A stretch of 64,000 bases of DNA from Nitratireductor sp. XY-223 (GCF_004959855.1 NZ_SPNT01000002.1:310001-374000), one strand, 5' to 3'; shown: positions 16,756-25,989, counted from the first letter of the stretch. The notes: a model not told the origin generated them from the sequence alone. Numbers and translations: made by a program.

Positions 16756-17543
16756 ACCGCATCCTCCGCCGGCATGCCGAGATAGATGTCGCGCACCAGG
16801 GGCAGCGCGATGACCTCGTCGGGATTGCCGTCCGCGACCAGCTCGCCGTTGTGCAGGACGATGATGCGGTCGGCGAGGGACCGAACGACGTCCATCTTGT
16901 GCTCGACCAAAAGGACGGTCTTTTCGGTGTCCTTCCTGATCTCCTCGATCAGTTCGAGAATGACCGGCGCCTCGTCGACGGACATGCCGGCGGTCGGCTC
17001 GTCGAACATGAAGATGTCGGGCTTGAGCGCCAGCAGCAGCGCGATCTCCAGCTTGCGCTGGTCACCATGGGGCAACGCCGTCACGGGAAGCCCGGCGGCG
17101 GCCTGCAGGCGGGTTGCCTCCAGATAGGAATAGGCCTCGTCGCGCAGGTTCGAGAAGGACCGCGCGCTGCGCAGGATGACCGGTCCGAGCCCGTGCTGTG
17201 CCTGCACCGCGAGGCGCACGTTCTCCAGGACCGAAAGCTGGGGAAACAGGTTGGTGAGCTGAAAGGCGCGGCCGATGCCCGACTTGGCGCGCGCCGAGGC
17301 GCTGAGCGCAGTGATGTCGCGGTCGCCCTTTACGATGCGGCCTGCGGACGGGCGCAACTGCCCGGAAATCAGGTTGAAATAGGTTGTCTTGCCGGCGCCG
17401 TTGGGGCCGACGATGACCGTCAGCTCACCGGCCGTGAATGCGCAGGTCACCCCATTGACCGCGGCATGGCCGCCAAAACGGATGGTCAGGTCCTCTGTGC
17501 GCAATGATACGGAGGTCATGGCGTCTACCGTTGTCTCACTCAT
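16752..17543 (-). CDS. ABC transporter ATP-binding protein, LivG type
   Basis: A 263-residue ATPase with Walker A GPNGAGKTT, Walker B DIFMFDEPTAGMS and the H-loop VLLVEHKMD. The LivG-type C-terminal tail (NGELVADGNPDEV) is present. In the signature position the sequence reads LPHGDQRKLE, the usual LivG variant of LSGGQ. It is separated from the binding-protein gene by 129 bp containing hairpins. Confidence 0.94.
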   Translation of the reverse strand: MSETTVDAMTSVSLRTEDLTIRFGGHAAVNGVTCAFTAGELTVIVGPNGAGKTTYFNLISGQLRPSAGRIVKGDRDITALSASARAKSGIGRAFQLTNLFPQLSVLENVRLAVQAQHGLGPVILRSARSFSNLRDEAYSYLEATRLQAAAGLPVTALPHGDQRKLEIALLLALKPDIFMFDEPTAGMSVDEAPVILELIEEIRKDTEKTVLLVEHKMDVVRSLADRIIVLHNGELVADGNPDEVIALPLVRDIYLGMPAEDAV

Positions 17544-17577
17544 GTGCAGGATAGCAGATGTCAGGATAACAGAGTCA

Positions 17578-17620
17578 GGCCCGCGGGCCCCGTTCCGGCG
17601 CAGCGGACAGGGCGTGTCCG
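17578..17620. promoter_or_regulatory. Intercistronic hairpins between binding protein and ATPase genes
   Basis: GGCCCGCGGGCC (17578-17589) is a perfect palindrome and CGGACA-GGGCG-TGTCCG (17604-17620) is a perfect 6-bp hairpin, itself nested within GTTCCGG/CCGGAAC arms. They have no U-tract, so are not classic terminators. A hairpin after a binding-protein gene often protects its mRNA so that it is made in excess of the membrane parts; that role is inferred. Confidence 0.5.
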
Positions 17621-17672
17621 GAACCTTCCCACCCCGCGCGGGCGGCAGCGGAAAGGCTCCGGGCGCGAGACC

Positions 17673-18875
17673 CTATTCCTGGTTGTTGCGGCCGACCGGG
17701 ATCTCCATCTCGCCCGCCTTGATCTCGCGGACGAGCTCCGGAATGGCCCAGTCGACAGCGTCATCGACCTTGATCTTGAAATGGTACATGGATTGCAGCG
17801 CCTGGTGATCTTCCGGACGGAAGGTCATCTGACCCTTGGGCGTGTCCCAGGACATGCCTTCCATGGTCTCGATCAGGCTTTCGGTGTCCCAGTCGTCGGT
17901 GCTCTGCAGCGCCTTGGCGACGGCAAGGCCGGCCGCCATGCCACCGGCGGTAAAGAAGTCCGGAGGCGAGCCGAAGCGCTTGTTGTGCTCCTCGACGAGC
18001 CAGTCGTTGATCGGATTGTCCGGGTTCTCGAAATAGTAGTAGATCGCTCCTTCCATGCCGGGGACGCGCTTGTAGGTCGGCAGGACCGGAAGGATATGAC
18101 CGCCGGTCGAAATCTCGATGTCGTAGCGCTCGGGCTGCATCGCCTTGATCTTGCCCATCGGATCGCCGCCGCCGGCAACGTAGATCAGGATGACCTTGCG
18201 GCCGTCCTTGTCCTTGAGCGCGGCGAACATGCGCTCGGCGGCGGCGGTGAAGTCCGTCGTCTTCAGCGGCACATATTCCTCGGCGACGATGGTCGCACCG
18301 GAGCCTTCCAGGGCCTTCTTGAAGGCGGCGATGCCGTCTTTGCCGAAGGCGTAGTCCTCGGCCAGCGTCGCCACGTGCAGGTCGGGTCCGGGCTTCAGCG
18401 CCAGCGCCTGGGCCTGCATATCCATGGACGAATTGCGCGACGTCTTGAAGACGTAGCGGTTGGAATCCGGCCCGGTCAGCGAATCAGCGACCGCCGGCTC
18501 GACGAGGAGGATGCGCTCATACTCCTCGGCGATCGGCAGCATGCCCTTGGTGACGCCCGACGAGGTCCCGCCGACGGCGATCAGCACGTCATCGTCGCCA
18601 TAGGCCTCGGCGAGCACGGCGCGCGCCACATCGGGCTTGAACTGCGTGTCCTTCTCGATGATTTCGATGTCGTGGCCGTTGATCTTCATCGTGCCGCCGG
18701 TTGCGTATTCGAGGCCGAGTTTGAAACCCGTGTGGCTCTGTTTCGAAAAGGCCTCGAACGTTGAGCCCGACAGACCGTGGACAAGCGCGATCTTGACGGG
18801 ACCGTCCGCGGCGGATGCGATGCCTGCAAGCGACAGCGCCGTGGCCACGGCCAGGGTGGAAACCAGTTTCTTCAT
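17673..18875 (-). CDS. Periplasmic ligand-binding protein of the LIV-type importer (LivK-like)
   Basis: A 400-residue exported protein. The start at 18875 is set by GGGAGGAGGAG just upstream and by the signal peptide that follows (MKKLVSTLAVATALSLAGIA, then SAADG cleavage region). The mature part begins VKIALVHGLSG, typical of type-1 LIV binding proteins, and contains VGGTSSGVTKGMLPIAEEY in the ligand cleft. It is the first gene of the importer operon and fixes its specificity. The ligand cannot be read off, though the operon's position near amine demethylation genes makes an N-methylated compound possible. Confidence 0.93.
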   Translation of the reverse strand: MKKLVSTLAVATALSLAGIASAADGPVKIALVHGLSGSTFEAFSKQSHTGFKLGLEYATGGTMKINGHDIEIIEKDTQFKPDVARAVLAEAYGDDDVLIAVGGTSSGVTKGMLPIAEEYERILLVEPAVADSLTGPDSNRYVFKTSRNSSMDMQAQALALKPGPDLHVATLAEDYAFGKDGIAAFKKALEGSGATIVAEEYVPLKTTDFTAAAERMFAALKDKDGRKVILIYVAGGGDPMGKIKAMQPERYDIEISTGGHILPVLPTYKRVPGMEGAIYYYFENPDNPINDWLVEEHNKRFGSPPDFFTAGGMAAGLAVAKALQSTDDWDTESLIETMEGMSWDTPKGQMTFRPEDHQALQSMYHFKIKVDDAVDWAIPELVREIKAGEMEIPVGRNNQE

Positions 18876-19238
18876 GCTTCTCCTCCTCCCGGACCGGCAA
18901 CAATACGCCGTCGTCCCCGGTTCTTGCGTGAACGGGGTTCGTGTATCGCCGGACCTTCTGTGCGATGGATGGCCCATTATCCCGTGTTTGGCGCTCGGCG
19001 ATCAAGATGGTAGAAATACGCTACCGTCAGGGGTTGAATCGCGATGGAATATACGCCTTGATCCAAACGGTGCCGCAATTCGGCAGTCCGCGTGCAAGTT
19101 TTTGTTTCTCCTCAAGTTTTTCGACCCGAAACTGATCGAGACACATGCTGAAAACACAATATATCCGCCAACAAAACCCGACCGGTCGGTAACCGAATAG
19201 CCAGACCTCAAGGAAAACCGTAGTACAGCGACTGTCCC
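18876..19238. other. Divergent regulatory gap between importer operon and PAS-LuxR gene
   Basis: This 363-bp stretch has no convincing gene. It must hold the promoters for the importer operon and the regulator. The one clear element is a perfect 12-bp palindrome CCGACCGGTCGG at 19178-19189, 49 bp ahead of the regulator start, which could be a binding site. Confidence 0.6.
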
Positions 19239-19811
19239 ATGATACCGCCGCACTCCCCGATGGAACCGCAGGCCATGCTCGAAATGGCCTTCAACGAAGC
19301 GCCGGTCGGCATCGTGATGACCCAGCACCGGATTATCCGGTTCTACAACAAGGCCTTTGCCGCGATGTTCGGATACGAGGGCGACGAACTGCGCGACCAG
19401 TCGTTCGCGATCCTCTACCCGTCGCTCGACGAGTTCGTGAAGATCGGCAATATCGGCCTGCAGCCACTGCGCGATACCGGTCGCTATTCGGACGAGCGCA
19501 TCATGGCGCGCCGCGACGGATCGCTCTTCTGGTGCCGGGTGCGGGGCAACTCGCTGACCCGCGACGAGCCCCTCGCCCACGCCGTCTGGAGCATGGCGGA
19601 CCTGTCGCACGAACGACCGGTGATCGCGCTGACCATGCGTGAACGCCAGATCGTCATGCATCTCGGCGAAGGACGCACGAGCAAGGATATTGCCCGGATC
19701 CTCGAAATCTCGCCGCGCACGGTGGAAGCCTACCGGGCCCGGCTGCTGAAGAAGCTGGGCGCATCGAATGTCGCCGAACTGTTGTCCAATGTCGGCGGCA
19801 TGCCGGGCTAG
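19239..19811 (+). CDS. PAS-domain LuxR-family response regulator
   Basis: A 190-residue protein: a single PAS domain at about residues 14-115 (EAPVGIVMTQHRIIRFYNKA, then FGYEGDELRDQSF) and a C-terminal LuxR/FixJ-type HTH at about 128-182 (LTMRERQIVMHLGEGRTSKD, then ISPRTVEAYRARLLKKLGA). There is no receiver domain, so it probably senses a ligand or redox state directly through PAS. It diverges from the LIV-type importer and lies 12 bp before the ROK kinase gene; either could be a target. The ribosome-binding site is weak and a start at M8 is possible. Confidence 0.87.
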   Translation: MIPPHSPMEPQAMLEMAFNEAPVGIVMTQHRIIRFYNKAFAAMFGYEGDELRDQSFAILYPSLDEFVKIGNIGLQPLRDTGRYSDERIMARRDGSLFWCRVRGNSLTRDEPLAHAVWSMADLSHERPVIALTMRERQIVMHLGEGRTSKDIARILEISPRTVEAYRARLLKKLGASNVAELLSNVGGMPG

Positions 19812-19823
19812 GTTCCAATCCAG

Positions 19824-20783
19824 ATGAAAAAGATTTACTGCCTCGATATCGGCGGATCGTTCATCAAGCTGGGAACCGGCAACGGCGACGGCCTTGAAGA
19901 GGTCGGCACGATCGCAACGCCCCCGGAATACGGTGCGTTCGTGGACCGAACCGCCGCGTTCCTGGAGACAAACGGCTTCGCACCGCAGGATCGCCTCGGT
20001 GTCTCCATTGCCGGCAGCATCGACGCCGACAACGGCTCCGTCCACGCGGCGCAACTGCCGTTCCTGGCAAGCGTCGACTTCGCCTCCGACCTCGCGGCAG
20101 CGCTGAAGGCGCGGCTCGGCGGGCCGATGGGACAGGCAATTCGCGTCGAAAACGATGCCGACTGCTTCGCCATGGCCGAAGCCACATTCGGCGCGGGGCG
20201 CGCCTTCGACAATGTCTTCGCGATCATTCTCGGCACCGGCGTCGGCGGCGCGCAGGTCTATCGCGGCGCGCTGCTTCGCGGATTCGGCGGCACCGCCGGC
20301 GAGTGGGGCCATGGACCGTTCATCCAGAAACAAGACCCGTCCTTGCCGGGGTTCGTGCCGCAATTCGCCTGCGCCTGCGGGCAAAAGGGCTGCATCAACA
20401 CAATCGGCGGCGCACGCGGTCTCGAGGCCATGCATGCGGCCGCCGGAAACCCGATGCGCGACAGCAAGGCCATCATCGACGGCTGGGCCGACGGCGACAC
20501 CGGCTGTGCCGCGACCGTCGCCTCCTATGTTTCGCTGCTGAGCGACGCGCTGGCGCTGACCCTCAATATCACGGGCGCGCGTATCGTGCCGGTCGGCGGC
20601 GGCTTGTCCAATGCACCTGCCCTTCTGTCAGTTATAAACGGTGAAGTGCAGCGCAAAATCCTGCAGCCAAGGCCCGAGCCGCTGGTCGTCAAGGGACAGA
20701 CTGGCCAGAACGGCGGCCTTTGGGGCATCTATGCACAGCTTCTGAGGGAAGCGGGGGGACCGAATGAGCACGATCAGCCTTGA
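19824..20783 (+). CDS. ROK-family sugar kinase (N-acetylglucosamine kinase-like)
   Basis: A 319-residue ROK protein. It has the ATP phosphate motif DIGGSFIKLG, the catalytic-Asp motif ENDADCFAMAEA, the ROK signature LGTGVGGAQVYRGALLRGFG with GEWGH, and the zinc-binding CACGQKGCINT. No N-terminal HTH is present, so it is a kinase rather than a NagC-type repressor. It likely phosphorylates a hexose or N-acetylhexosamine. Its last 20 bp overlap cutC, showing co-transcription. Confidence 0.9.
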   Translation: MKKIYCLDIGGSFIKLGTGNGDGLEEVGTIATPPEYGAFVDRTAAFLETNGFAPQDRLGVSIAGSIDADNGSVHAAQLPFLASVDFASDLAAALKARLGGPMGQAIRVENDADCFAMAEATFGAGRAFDNVFAIILGTGVGGAQVYRGALLRGFGGTAGEWGHGPFIQKQDPSLPGFVPQFACACGQKGCINTIGGARGLEAMHAAAGNPMRDSKAIIDGWADGDTGCAATVASYVSLLSDALALTLNITGARIVPVGGGLSNAPALLSVINGEVQRKILQPRPEPLVVKGQTGQNGGLWGIYAQLLREAGGPNEHDQP

Positions 20784-21507
20784 AGTCTGCGTCGACAATC
20801 TGGAGTCCCTGCGCACGGCGGCCGACGCGGGCGCAGACCGGATTGAACTGTGCTCGGCGCTGGAGCTTGGAGGACTGACACCCTGTGCCGGCTTCATGAT
20901 GGCGGCGGCGGATGTCTCTGTGCCCGTTCATGCCCTGATCCGGCCGCGCGCCGGAGATTTCGACTACAGCCGAGGCGAAGTCGATCAGATGATCGACGAT
21001 GTACAGGCCTGCCGCGAGGTGGGTCTTGCCGGTATCGTCATCGGAGCGGGAGCCGGCGGCCGGCTTGACGAGACATCCGTCGAGGCGCTCGTCGATGCCG
21101 CCGACGGTCTCTTCGTCACCTTGCACCGCGTCTTCGATCTGGTTGACGACAGGGTGCTTGCCATCGACATTGCGGCTGATCTCGGGATCGAACGCATACT
21201 GACCTCGGGCGGCGCCCATTCCGCGCCTGCCGGGATCGAGGAAATCCGCCGCTGTGTCGAGTACGCTGATAGCCGGCTGTCGATCATGGCGGGCGGCGGC
21301 ATCAATGCCGGCAATGTCGCGAAAATCGTCGAACAGACGGGCGTACGCGATATCCACGGCTCCTTCAGCCGCGCCACGCGGCAGTTCGATCCGGCCATAC
21401 CCGCCCTCGGATTTTCGGCGAGCGAATCGCTCATCGCGGCCGATGGCAACGCTGTCCGGGCGGCCAAACAGGCACTTTCGTGCTTTTCCGAGGCTGAATC
21501 GCGATAG
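20764..21507 (+). CDS. cutC: CutC family protein
   Basis: A 247-residue TIM-barrel CutC protein: SLEVCVDNLESLRTAADAGA at the N-terminus, ADRIELCSALELGGLTPCAG, VPVHALIRPRAGDFDYS, FVTLHRVFDLVDD and ILTSGGAHSAPAGIEEIRR are all family hallmarks. The family was named for copper homeostasis in E. coli, but its biochemical role is not settled. Here it overlaps a ROK sugar kinase by 20 bp, which points instead to carbohydrate metabolism. Confidence 0.93.
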   Translation: MSTISLEVCVDNLESLRTAADAGADRIELCSALELGGLTPCAGFMMAAADVSVPVHALIRPRAGDFDYSRGEVDQMIDDVQACREVGLAGIVIGAGAGGRLDETSVEALVDAADGLFVTLHRVFDLVDDRVLAIDIAADLGIERILTSGGAHSAPAGIEEIRRCVEYADSRLSIMAGGGINAGNVAKIVEQTGVRDIHGSFSRATRQFDPAIPALGFSASESLIAADGNAVRAAKQALSCFSEAESR

Positions 21508-21719
21508 CGCAAGCAGTCCGTAATCCGCCCGGACCCGCCAAACCACCGCCATTACACTATAAAATCTAGCTATAAAGCCGGCTATTTATTTTTATTGTTA
21601 TAATTCCTCCGATTATTCGGGTGGCGCAGGTCTTTTTTGTTGCAAAAAAGCGCACTGTGTGCACTACCTGACTGTAACTTCCGAAAATCTCGTCGTTTGA
21701 GACCATGTTGAAAGGCAAC

Positions 21720-21737
21720 ATCTGCACGTGTGCAGAT
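21720..21737. promoter_or_regulatory. Perfect palindrome just upstream of the Na/Pi cotransporter gene
   Basis: ATCTGCAC-GT-GTGCAGAT has perfect 8-bp arms with a 2-bp spacer and ends 14 bp before the proposed ATG at 21752. It is in an AT-rich 244-bp gap that also contains TTTTTTG-TTG-CAAAAAA (21633-21649). It is a plausible operator, or an RNA hairpin that masks the start region. Confidence 0.5.
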
Positions 21738-21751
21738 CTGTGAGTATCCAA

Positions 21752-23431
21752 ATGTCAGGCTCAGTTACACTCTTGAATATCGCCGGTGCGGTGGCTCTGC
21801 TGCTTTGGGCGGCCAGAATGGTGCGCACCGGCGTCGACCGCGCGCACGGTGCGCGGTTGCGCCAGTTCCTTGAACACGCAGCGGCGACACGGCTGGGCGC
21901 AGCCGGATCCGGAATGGTCCTCGCGGTCGGCCTGCAGGGCTCCACTGCCGTAGCGCTGCTCGTCACCGGCGCGCTGACCAGCGGTCTGATGACGGCGCCG
22001 GTCGGCCTGTCGATCCTGCTCGGTGCGGATCTGGGGTCGGCGCTGGTCGTGCGCATCCTGTCGCTCGACCTGTCGCTCCTCGTTCCCGTTCTGCTCGTAG
22101 CCGGTGTCACGACGTTCCTGACCGGGGAACGCCGCAGCGTGCGGCAGGCGGGGCGGATCGTCATCGGCATCGCGCTGATGCTGCTCGCCCTGCGCCTCCT
22201 TGGAGAAGCGTCCCAGCCGCTGAAGGAAAGCCGGCTGCTGCCGCTGGTCATCGATTTTCTCAGGGAGGACCCGATTACAGCCTTTCTGCTGGCCGCGCTG
22301 CTGACCTGGCTCATGCATTCGGGTGTCGCGGCCGTGCTGCTGCTTGCATCGCTGTGCGCCGCCGATATCGTGCCGATCGGTCTGGCACTGGTCCTGCTTC
22401 TGGGGATCAATCTGGGGAGCGGCATCATTGCCACGCTGCTGACCCGAACACTGGAACCTCCGGCATCCACCGTCCCGGTCGCCAACTTCGTACTGCGCGC
22501 TGCGCTGGCGGTGGCCGGTGTGATCGCGCTGCGGTGGATCGACGCCGATGCCATTTTTTCCGGGACTTCGCCGGCAGCGGTTGTCGTCGGCGCGCATATC
22601 GCGGTCAACGCCGCAGTGGTTGTCGTCGGACTGCCCCTGGTCGGGCCCGTTATCCGTCTGATCGAGACCTTGCGGCCGGCGGCCGGGCAGTCCGATCGCG
22701 AGGGTGAGTCATCGGACATCAACCAAACGACCTCGCTCGATCCGCGAAACATGCTTCAACCGAAGCAAGCCATCACGGGAGCCCTGCGCGAAATCCTGAG
22801 AATGAGCGACACCGTGACGATCATGCTGCAGGAGGCCTTTGAGGCCTTTTCCGACGGTGACCGCAAGACCATCGAGCAGATCGCAGGGCTCGACGACGAG
22901 GTCGATCAACTGCACGCAAATATCAAGCGCTACCTTACCGAGGTCGGCCGCCACGACCTGTCCGAGGAGGAGAAGCAGCGCTGCAATGAGCTCATGTGGT
23001 TTTGCATCCGGCTCGAGCAGATCGGCGACATCACGGTAAAAAACCTCCTGCCGCTTGCCGAGAAGAAACGCGCCCGGAAGCTGGCCTTTTCCAAACACGG
23101 GTGGCACGAGTTGCGCGACCTGCATGCACGTGTCGCCGACAACCTGCAGCTTGCGTTGAACGTTCTGGCATCCGCCGATGTCAGCTCGGCACGCGCGCTG
23201 ACGGAGGAAAAACGGAATGTACGTCAGCTTGAACAGGCGAGCCTCAACCGGCACATGGAGCGGTTGCGCAAGGGAACGGTCAAAAGCATCGAAAGCAGTG
23301 AGATCCACCTCGATATGATCCGCGACCTGCTGCAGATCAACAGCCTGCTGACTTCCGTTGCCTATCCCATACTGGAACGCCGTGGTGCATCGCGTGACAG
23401 CGGTGCGAGCGGGGCGCCTTCAGCGGCATAG
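21752..23431 (+). CDS. Na/Pi cotransporter family protein with C-terminal PhoU-like domain
   Basis: About 559 residues. The first half is a membrane domain with two inverted PNaS repeats, each with the QSS/T-type motif (LQGSTAVALLVTGALTSGLM, then MHSGVAAVLLLASL). From about residue 340 to the end is a helical PhoU-like domain (AITGALREILRMSDTVTIML). The family takes up phosphate or related anions with sodium. The first in-frame codons upstream are GTG (21728, 21740); ATG 21752 is chosen because the upstream codons lie in the palindrome. No pst or phoB genes are close. Confidence 0.88.
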   Translation: MSGSVTLLNIAGAVALLLWAARMVRTGVDRAHGARLRQFLEHAAATRLGAAGSGMVLAVGLQGSTAVALLVTGALTSGLMTAPVGLSILLGADLGSALVVRILSLDLSLLVPVLLVAGVTTFLTGERRSVRQAGRIVIGIALMLLALRLLGEASQPLKESRLLPLVIDFLREDPITAFLLAALLTWLMHSGVAAVLLLASLCAADIVPIGLALVLLLGINLGSGIIATLLTRTLEPPASTVPVANFVLRAALAVAGVIALRWIDADAIFSGTSPAAVVVGAHIAVNAAVVVVGLPLVGPVIRLIETLRPAAGQSDREGESSDINQTTSLDPRNMLQPKQAITGALREILRMSDTVTIMLQEAFEAFSDGDRKTIEQIAGLDDEVDQLHANIKRYLTEVGRHDLSEEEKQRCNELMWFCIRLEQIGDITVKNLLPLAEKKRARKLAFSKHGWHELRDLHARVADNLQLALNVLASADVSSARALTEEKRNVRQLEQASLNRHMERLRKGTVKSIESSEIHLDMIRDLLQINSLLTSVAYPILERRGASRDSGASGAPSAA

Positions 23432-23487
23432 CTGCGCCCGCCACGGGGGCAAGTTTCCAAACCGATCCCTGCGCTGAGCGTACCAAT

Positions 23488-23516
23488 TTGACACTCTAAC
23501 ATCCGGCAACTAGTGT
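23488..23516 (+). promoter_or_regulatory. Probable sigma-70 promoter for panBC
   Basis: TTGACA (23488-23493) is followed by a 17-bp spacer and TAGTGT (23511-23516), placing transcription start about 60 bp ahead of the panB ATG. The spacing and the -35 box match the housekeeping sigma consensus; the -10 box is weaker. Confidence 0.45.
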
Positions 23517-23582
23517 TCGCAGCCGCACAATGTGCGTGTGCAATGCAACATACACTTTGATTACGCTTTGGGGAGGATCGCG

Positions 23583-24428
23583 ATGAGTGTTGTAGTCAGG
23601 GCCGGATCGTTAACACCACCGCAGTTCAGCGAACAGAAGGGCACGACACCGCTCGTGTGTCTGACAGCCTATACGACGCCAATGGCAAGGCTGGTCGATT
23701 CCCATTGCGATATGGTGCTTGTCGGGGACAGCGTCGGAATGGTCCTGCATGGCCTGCCTTCGACGCTTGGCGTGGATCTCGAGATGATAATCATGCATGG
23801 AAGGGCAGTGCGGCGCGGTTTGGAACGCGCATTGATGGTCGTCGACATGCCTTTCGGCACCTATGAAGAAGGACCGCAACAGGCATTTTGCAATGCTGCC
23901 CGGATCATGCGCGAGACCGGCTGCGCCGCTATCAAGCTGGAGGGCGGCAAGACCATGGCCGAGACCATTGCGTTTCTGACCGCACGCGGAATCCCGGTCG
24001 TGGCCCATATCGGTCTGACACCGCAAGCGGTGCACGCCATTGGCGGCTATGGGGTGCAGGGACGCGGCGAAGACGGAGACAGTGTCCGCAACGACGCTGC
24101 ATCGGTTGCCGAGGCGGGCGCGTTCGCTGTCGTGCTGGAAAAGGTCCCGGAGCCATTGGCGCGCCGGATCACCAAGGACATTTCCATACCGACAATCGGT
24201 ATCGGGGCATCGCCTGCCTGCGACGGGCAAATACTTGTGACGGAGGATGCATTGGGCATGTTTGCCGAATTCCGTCCGAAATTCGTGAAGGCGTTCGCAG
24301 AACTCGGCACAGCCGCCGCCGATGCGATCGCCAGCTATGCGCAAGAAGTGCGCGAAGGGCGATTTCCGGCAGCCGAGCATGTTTACGGCGACCGCGCCCA
24401 ACCGGTGCATCAGGGAGACGCGGCATGA
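23583..24428 (+). CDS. panB: 3-methyl-2-oxobutanoate hydroxymethyltransferase
   Basis: A 281-residue PanB, the first committed step of pantothenate synthesis, which adds hydroxymethyl from methylenetetrahydrofolate to ketoisovalerate. Hallmarks are [49 protein letters not shown] and [20 protein letters not shown]. The start at 23583 is preceded by GGGGAGGATCG. It overlaps panC by four bases (ATGA), so both are translated together. Confidence 0.97.
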   Translation: MSVVVRAGSLTPPQFSEQKGTTPLVCLTAYTTPMARLVDSHCDMVLVGDSVGMVLHGLPSTLGVDLEMIIMHGRAVRRGLERALMVVDMPFGTYEEGPQQAFCNAARIMRETGCAAIKLEGGKTMAETIAFLTARGIPVVAHIGLTPQAVHAIGGYGVQGRGEDGDSVRNDAASVAEAGAFAVVLEKVPEPLARRITKDISIPTIGIGASPACDGQILVTEDALGMFAEFRPKFVKAFAELGTAAADAIASYAQEVREGRFPAAEHVYGDRAQPVHQGDAA

Positions 24429-25300
24429 GTATCGCCACAATCCGGACCGTCGCCGATTTGCGCGCGGTCGTTAACGGGTGGCGTCGCAACGGTGAAACCG
24501 TTGCCGTCGTGCCGACAATGGGCGCCTTTCATGACGGCCACCTCAGCCTCGTACGCATCGCCCGTTCTCAGGCAGACCGTGTTATCGTCACATTGTTCGT
24601 GAATCCGAAACAGTTCAACAACGCAGACGACCTGACCAACTATCCGCGAACCGAGGAAGAGGATGCCGAAAAGCTCCGCCCCCTGGGGGTGGATATTCTC
24701 TACGCGCCCCATGTCGGGGAGATCTATCCGGACGGTTTCGCCACCAATATTTCGGTGGGCGGGGTTAGTGAGGGGTTGTGCGGCACGCAGCGACCCGGGC
24801 ATTTCGACGGCGTCGCCACCATCGTCACCAAGCTCCTTCTGCAGACCGGTGCGGATCACGCCTATTTTGGGGAAAAGGACTACCAGCAGCTTCAGGTTGT
24901 CCGGCGCCTGGTGCGCGACCTCGACATACCCGTCGAGATCGTCGCCTGCCCGACGGTGCGAGAGGATGACGGGCTCGCCATGTCATCACGAAATCTTCGG
25001 CTATCGGCATCGCAACGCTTTACCGCTCCCGCGAAATCCGATGTTCTGCACACCGTTGCAGAGCGGCTGTCCGTCGGTGGACCGGTTGCCGAGACCCTGG
25101 AATCGGGCAGAAAGGCCCTCCTTGATGCCGGTTTCCGCGAAGTTGAGTATCTGGAATTGCGCTCTGACGACGGACTTTGCCCGCTTGACCGCCTCGATCG
25201 GCCGGCGCGGCTGCTCGCAGCTGCATGGCTCGGAGATGTCAGGCTGATCGACAATGTTCCGGTCACCCCTATCCAAGACAATCAGCCGGTGCAGGCGTAG
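24425..25300 (+). CDS. panC: Pantothenate synthetase (pantoate-beta-alanine ligase)
   Basis: A 291-residue PanC that joins pantoate and beta-alanine with ATP. The HIGH-like motif is in [59 protein letters not shown] and the MSSRN loop are present. It starts within the panB stop codon and its last 19 bp overlap the convergent cupin gene. The segment after MSSRNLRLS is less conserved than usual, but no catalytic residue appears lost. Confidence 0.96.
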   Translation: MSIATIRTVADLRAVVNGWRRNGETVAVVPTMGAFHDGHLSLVRIARSQADRVIVTLFVNPKQFNNADDLTNYPRTEEEDAEKLRPLGVDILYAPHVGEIYPDGFATNISVGGVSEGLCGTQRPGHFDGVATIVTKLLLQTGADHAYFGEKDYQQLQVVRRLVRDLDIPVEIVACPTVREDDGLAMSSRNLRLSASQRFTAPAKSDVLHTVAERLSVGGPVAETLESGRKALLDAGFREVEYLELRSDDGLCPLDRLDRPARLLAAAWLGDVRLIDNVPVTPIQDNQPVQA

Positions 25301-25881
25301 GCCTCGTAACTGATGTCGCCGGACCAGCGCCAGGCGGCAATGGTCGGCTGCTCGCGGGTGACGCTGTAGTGCGGTATGCCGGAGGGATGGAAGACGATGT
25401 CGCCGGCCGTCTTCAATTCGGGTTCCGCCCCGCCGCTGCTCCAGAACGCCTCTCCGCCCAGAATGATATAGGTTTCCTCGGCGCTGTGGCTGCGGGTGAC
25501 ATAGTCGAGATGCGGGCACTGCACGAACAGGCCGACGCGCACCCTGTCATTGAAGATCATGCCGTTCGGGCCCAGCAATTCGCAGACCATCATGCGGCCG
25601 CCCATCTCCGCTCCGATCGAACCGAGGCTGTCGGAAACATGGAACCAGCGGATCAGCGGCAGGGCGGCGGCAACGATCGGCGCGTCCGGGTGCGGGTCGC
25701 GTTCAAGCGCCCGTTCCGCCATTCCCGGGAGATAATTGTAGGGTTCCGGGAGGTTTTTTGGGAGGTTGGAGACCGCCGCATTCAAGGCCGCGGCGGCCTG
25801 GTCTCCACCAGCCCTGCCCTCGCCCTCATACAGTCGCGCCAAATGGGCCAGGAGTTGCCCGAATGATGAGTAGTCCCGCAC
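25282..25881 (-). CDS. DMSP-lyase-like cupin protein (cupin-DLL type)
   Basis: About 199 residues from GTG 25881, chosen because GGAGAG lies 5 bp upstream; a TTG at 25941 would add 20 residues. The C-terminal half is a cupin with motif 1 [14 protein letters not shown] and motif 2 [11 protein letters not shown] followed by IAAWRWSGD, the layout of the DddL/DddQ/DddW dimethylsulfoniopropionate lyase superfamily. In that family motif 1 usually reads HxH; here the first position is Arg, so one expected metal ligand is replaced. It may therefore be a relative with another activity. It converges on panC with a 19-bp overlap and has no DMSP genes beside it. Confidence 0.65.
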   Translation of the reverse strand: MRDYSSFGQLLAHLARLYEGEGRAGGDQAAAALNAAVSNLPKNLPEPYNYLPGMAERALERDPHPDAPIVAAALPLIRWFHVSDSLGSIGAEMGGRMMVCELLGPNGMIFNDRVRVGLFVQCPHLDYVTRSHSAEETYIILGGEAFWSSGGAEPELKTAGDIVFHPSGIPHYSVTREQPTIAAWRWSGDISYEAYACTG

Positions 25882-25989
25882 CGCATCTCTCCATGTAACG
25901 CAGTCTCCGAACGAGACACGAAACACGAAATGCGGCCGCAATCAGCGCCCAAAACCGACATGGTCTTGTGCGATTGAGAAGGCCGGCCT

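Noticed and set aside
13924-16785. A 953-codon open frame on the plus strand
   Set aside because: It is the antisense shadow of the LivM, LivH and LivF genes. Its product is rich in His, Asp, Glu, Gln and Arg without domains, as expected from reading high-GC genes backwards.
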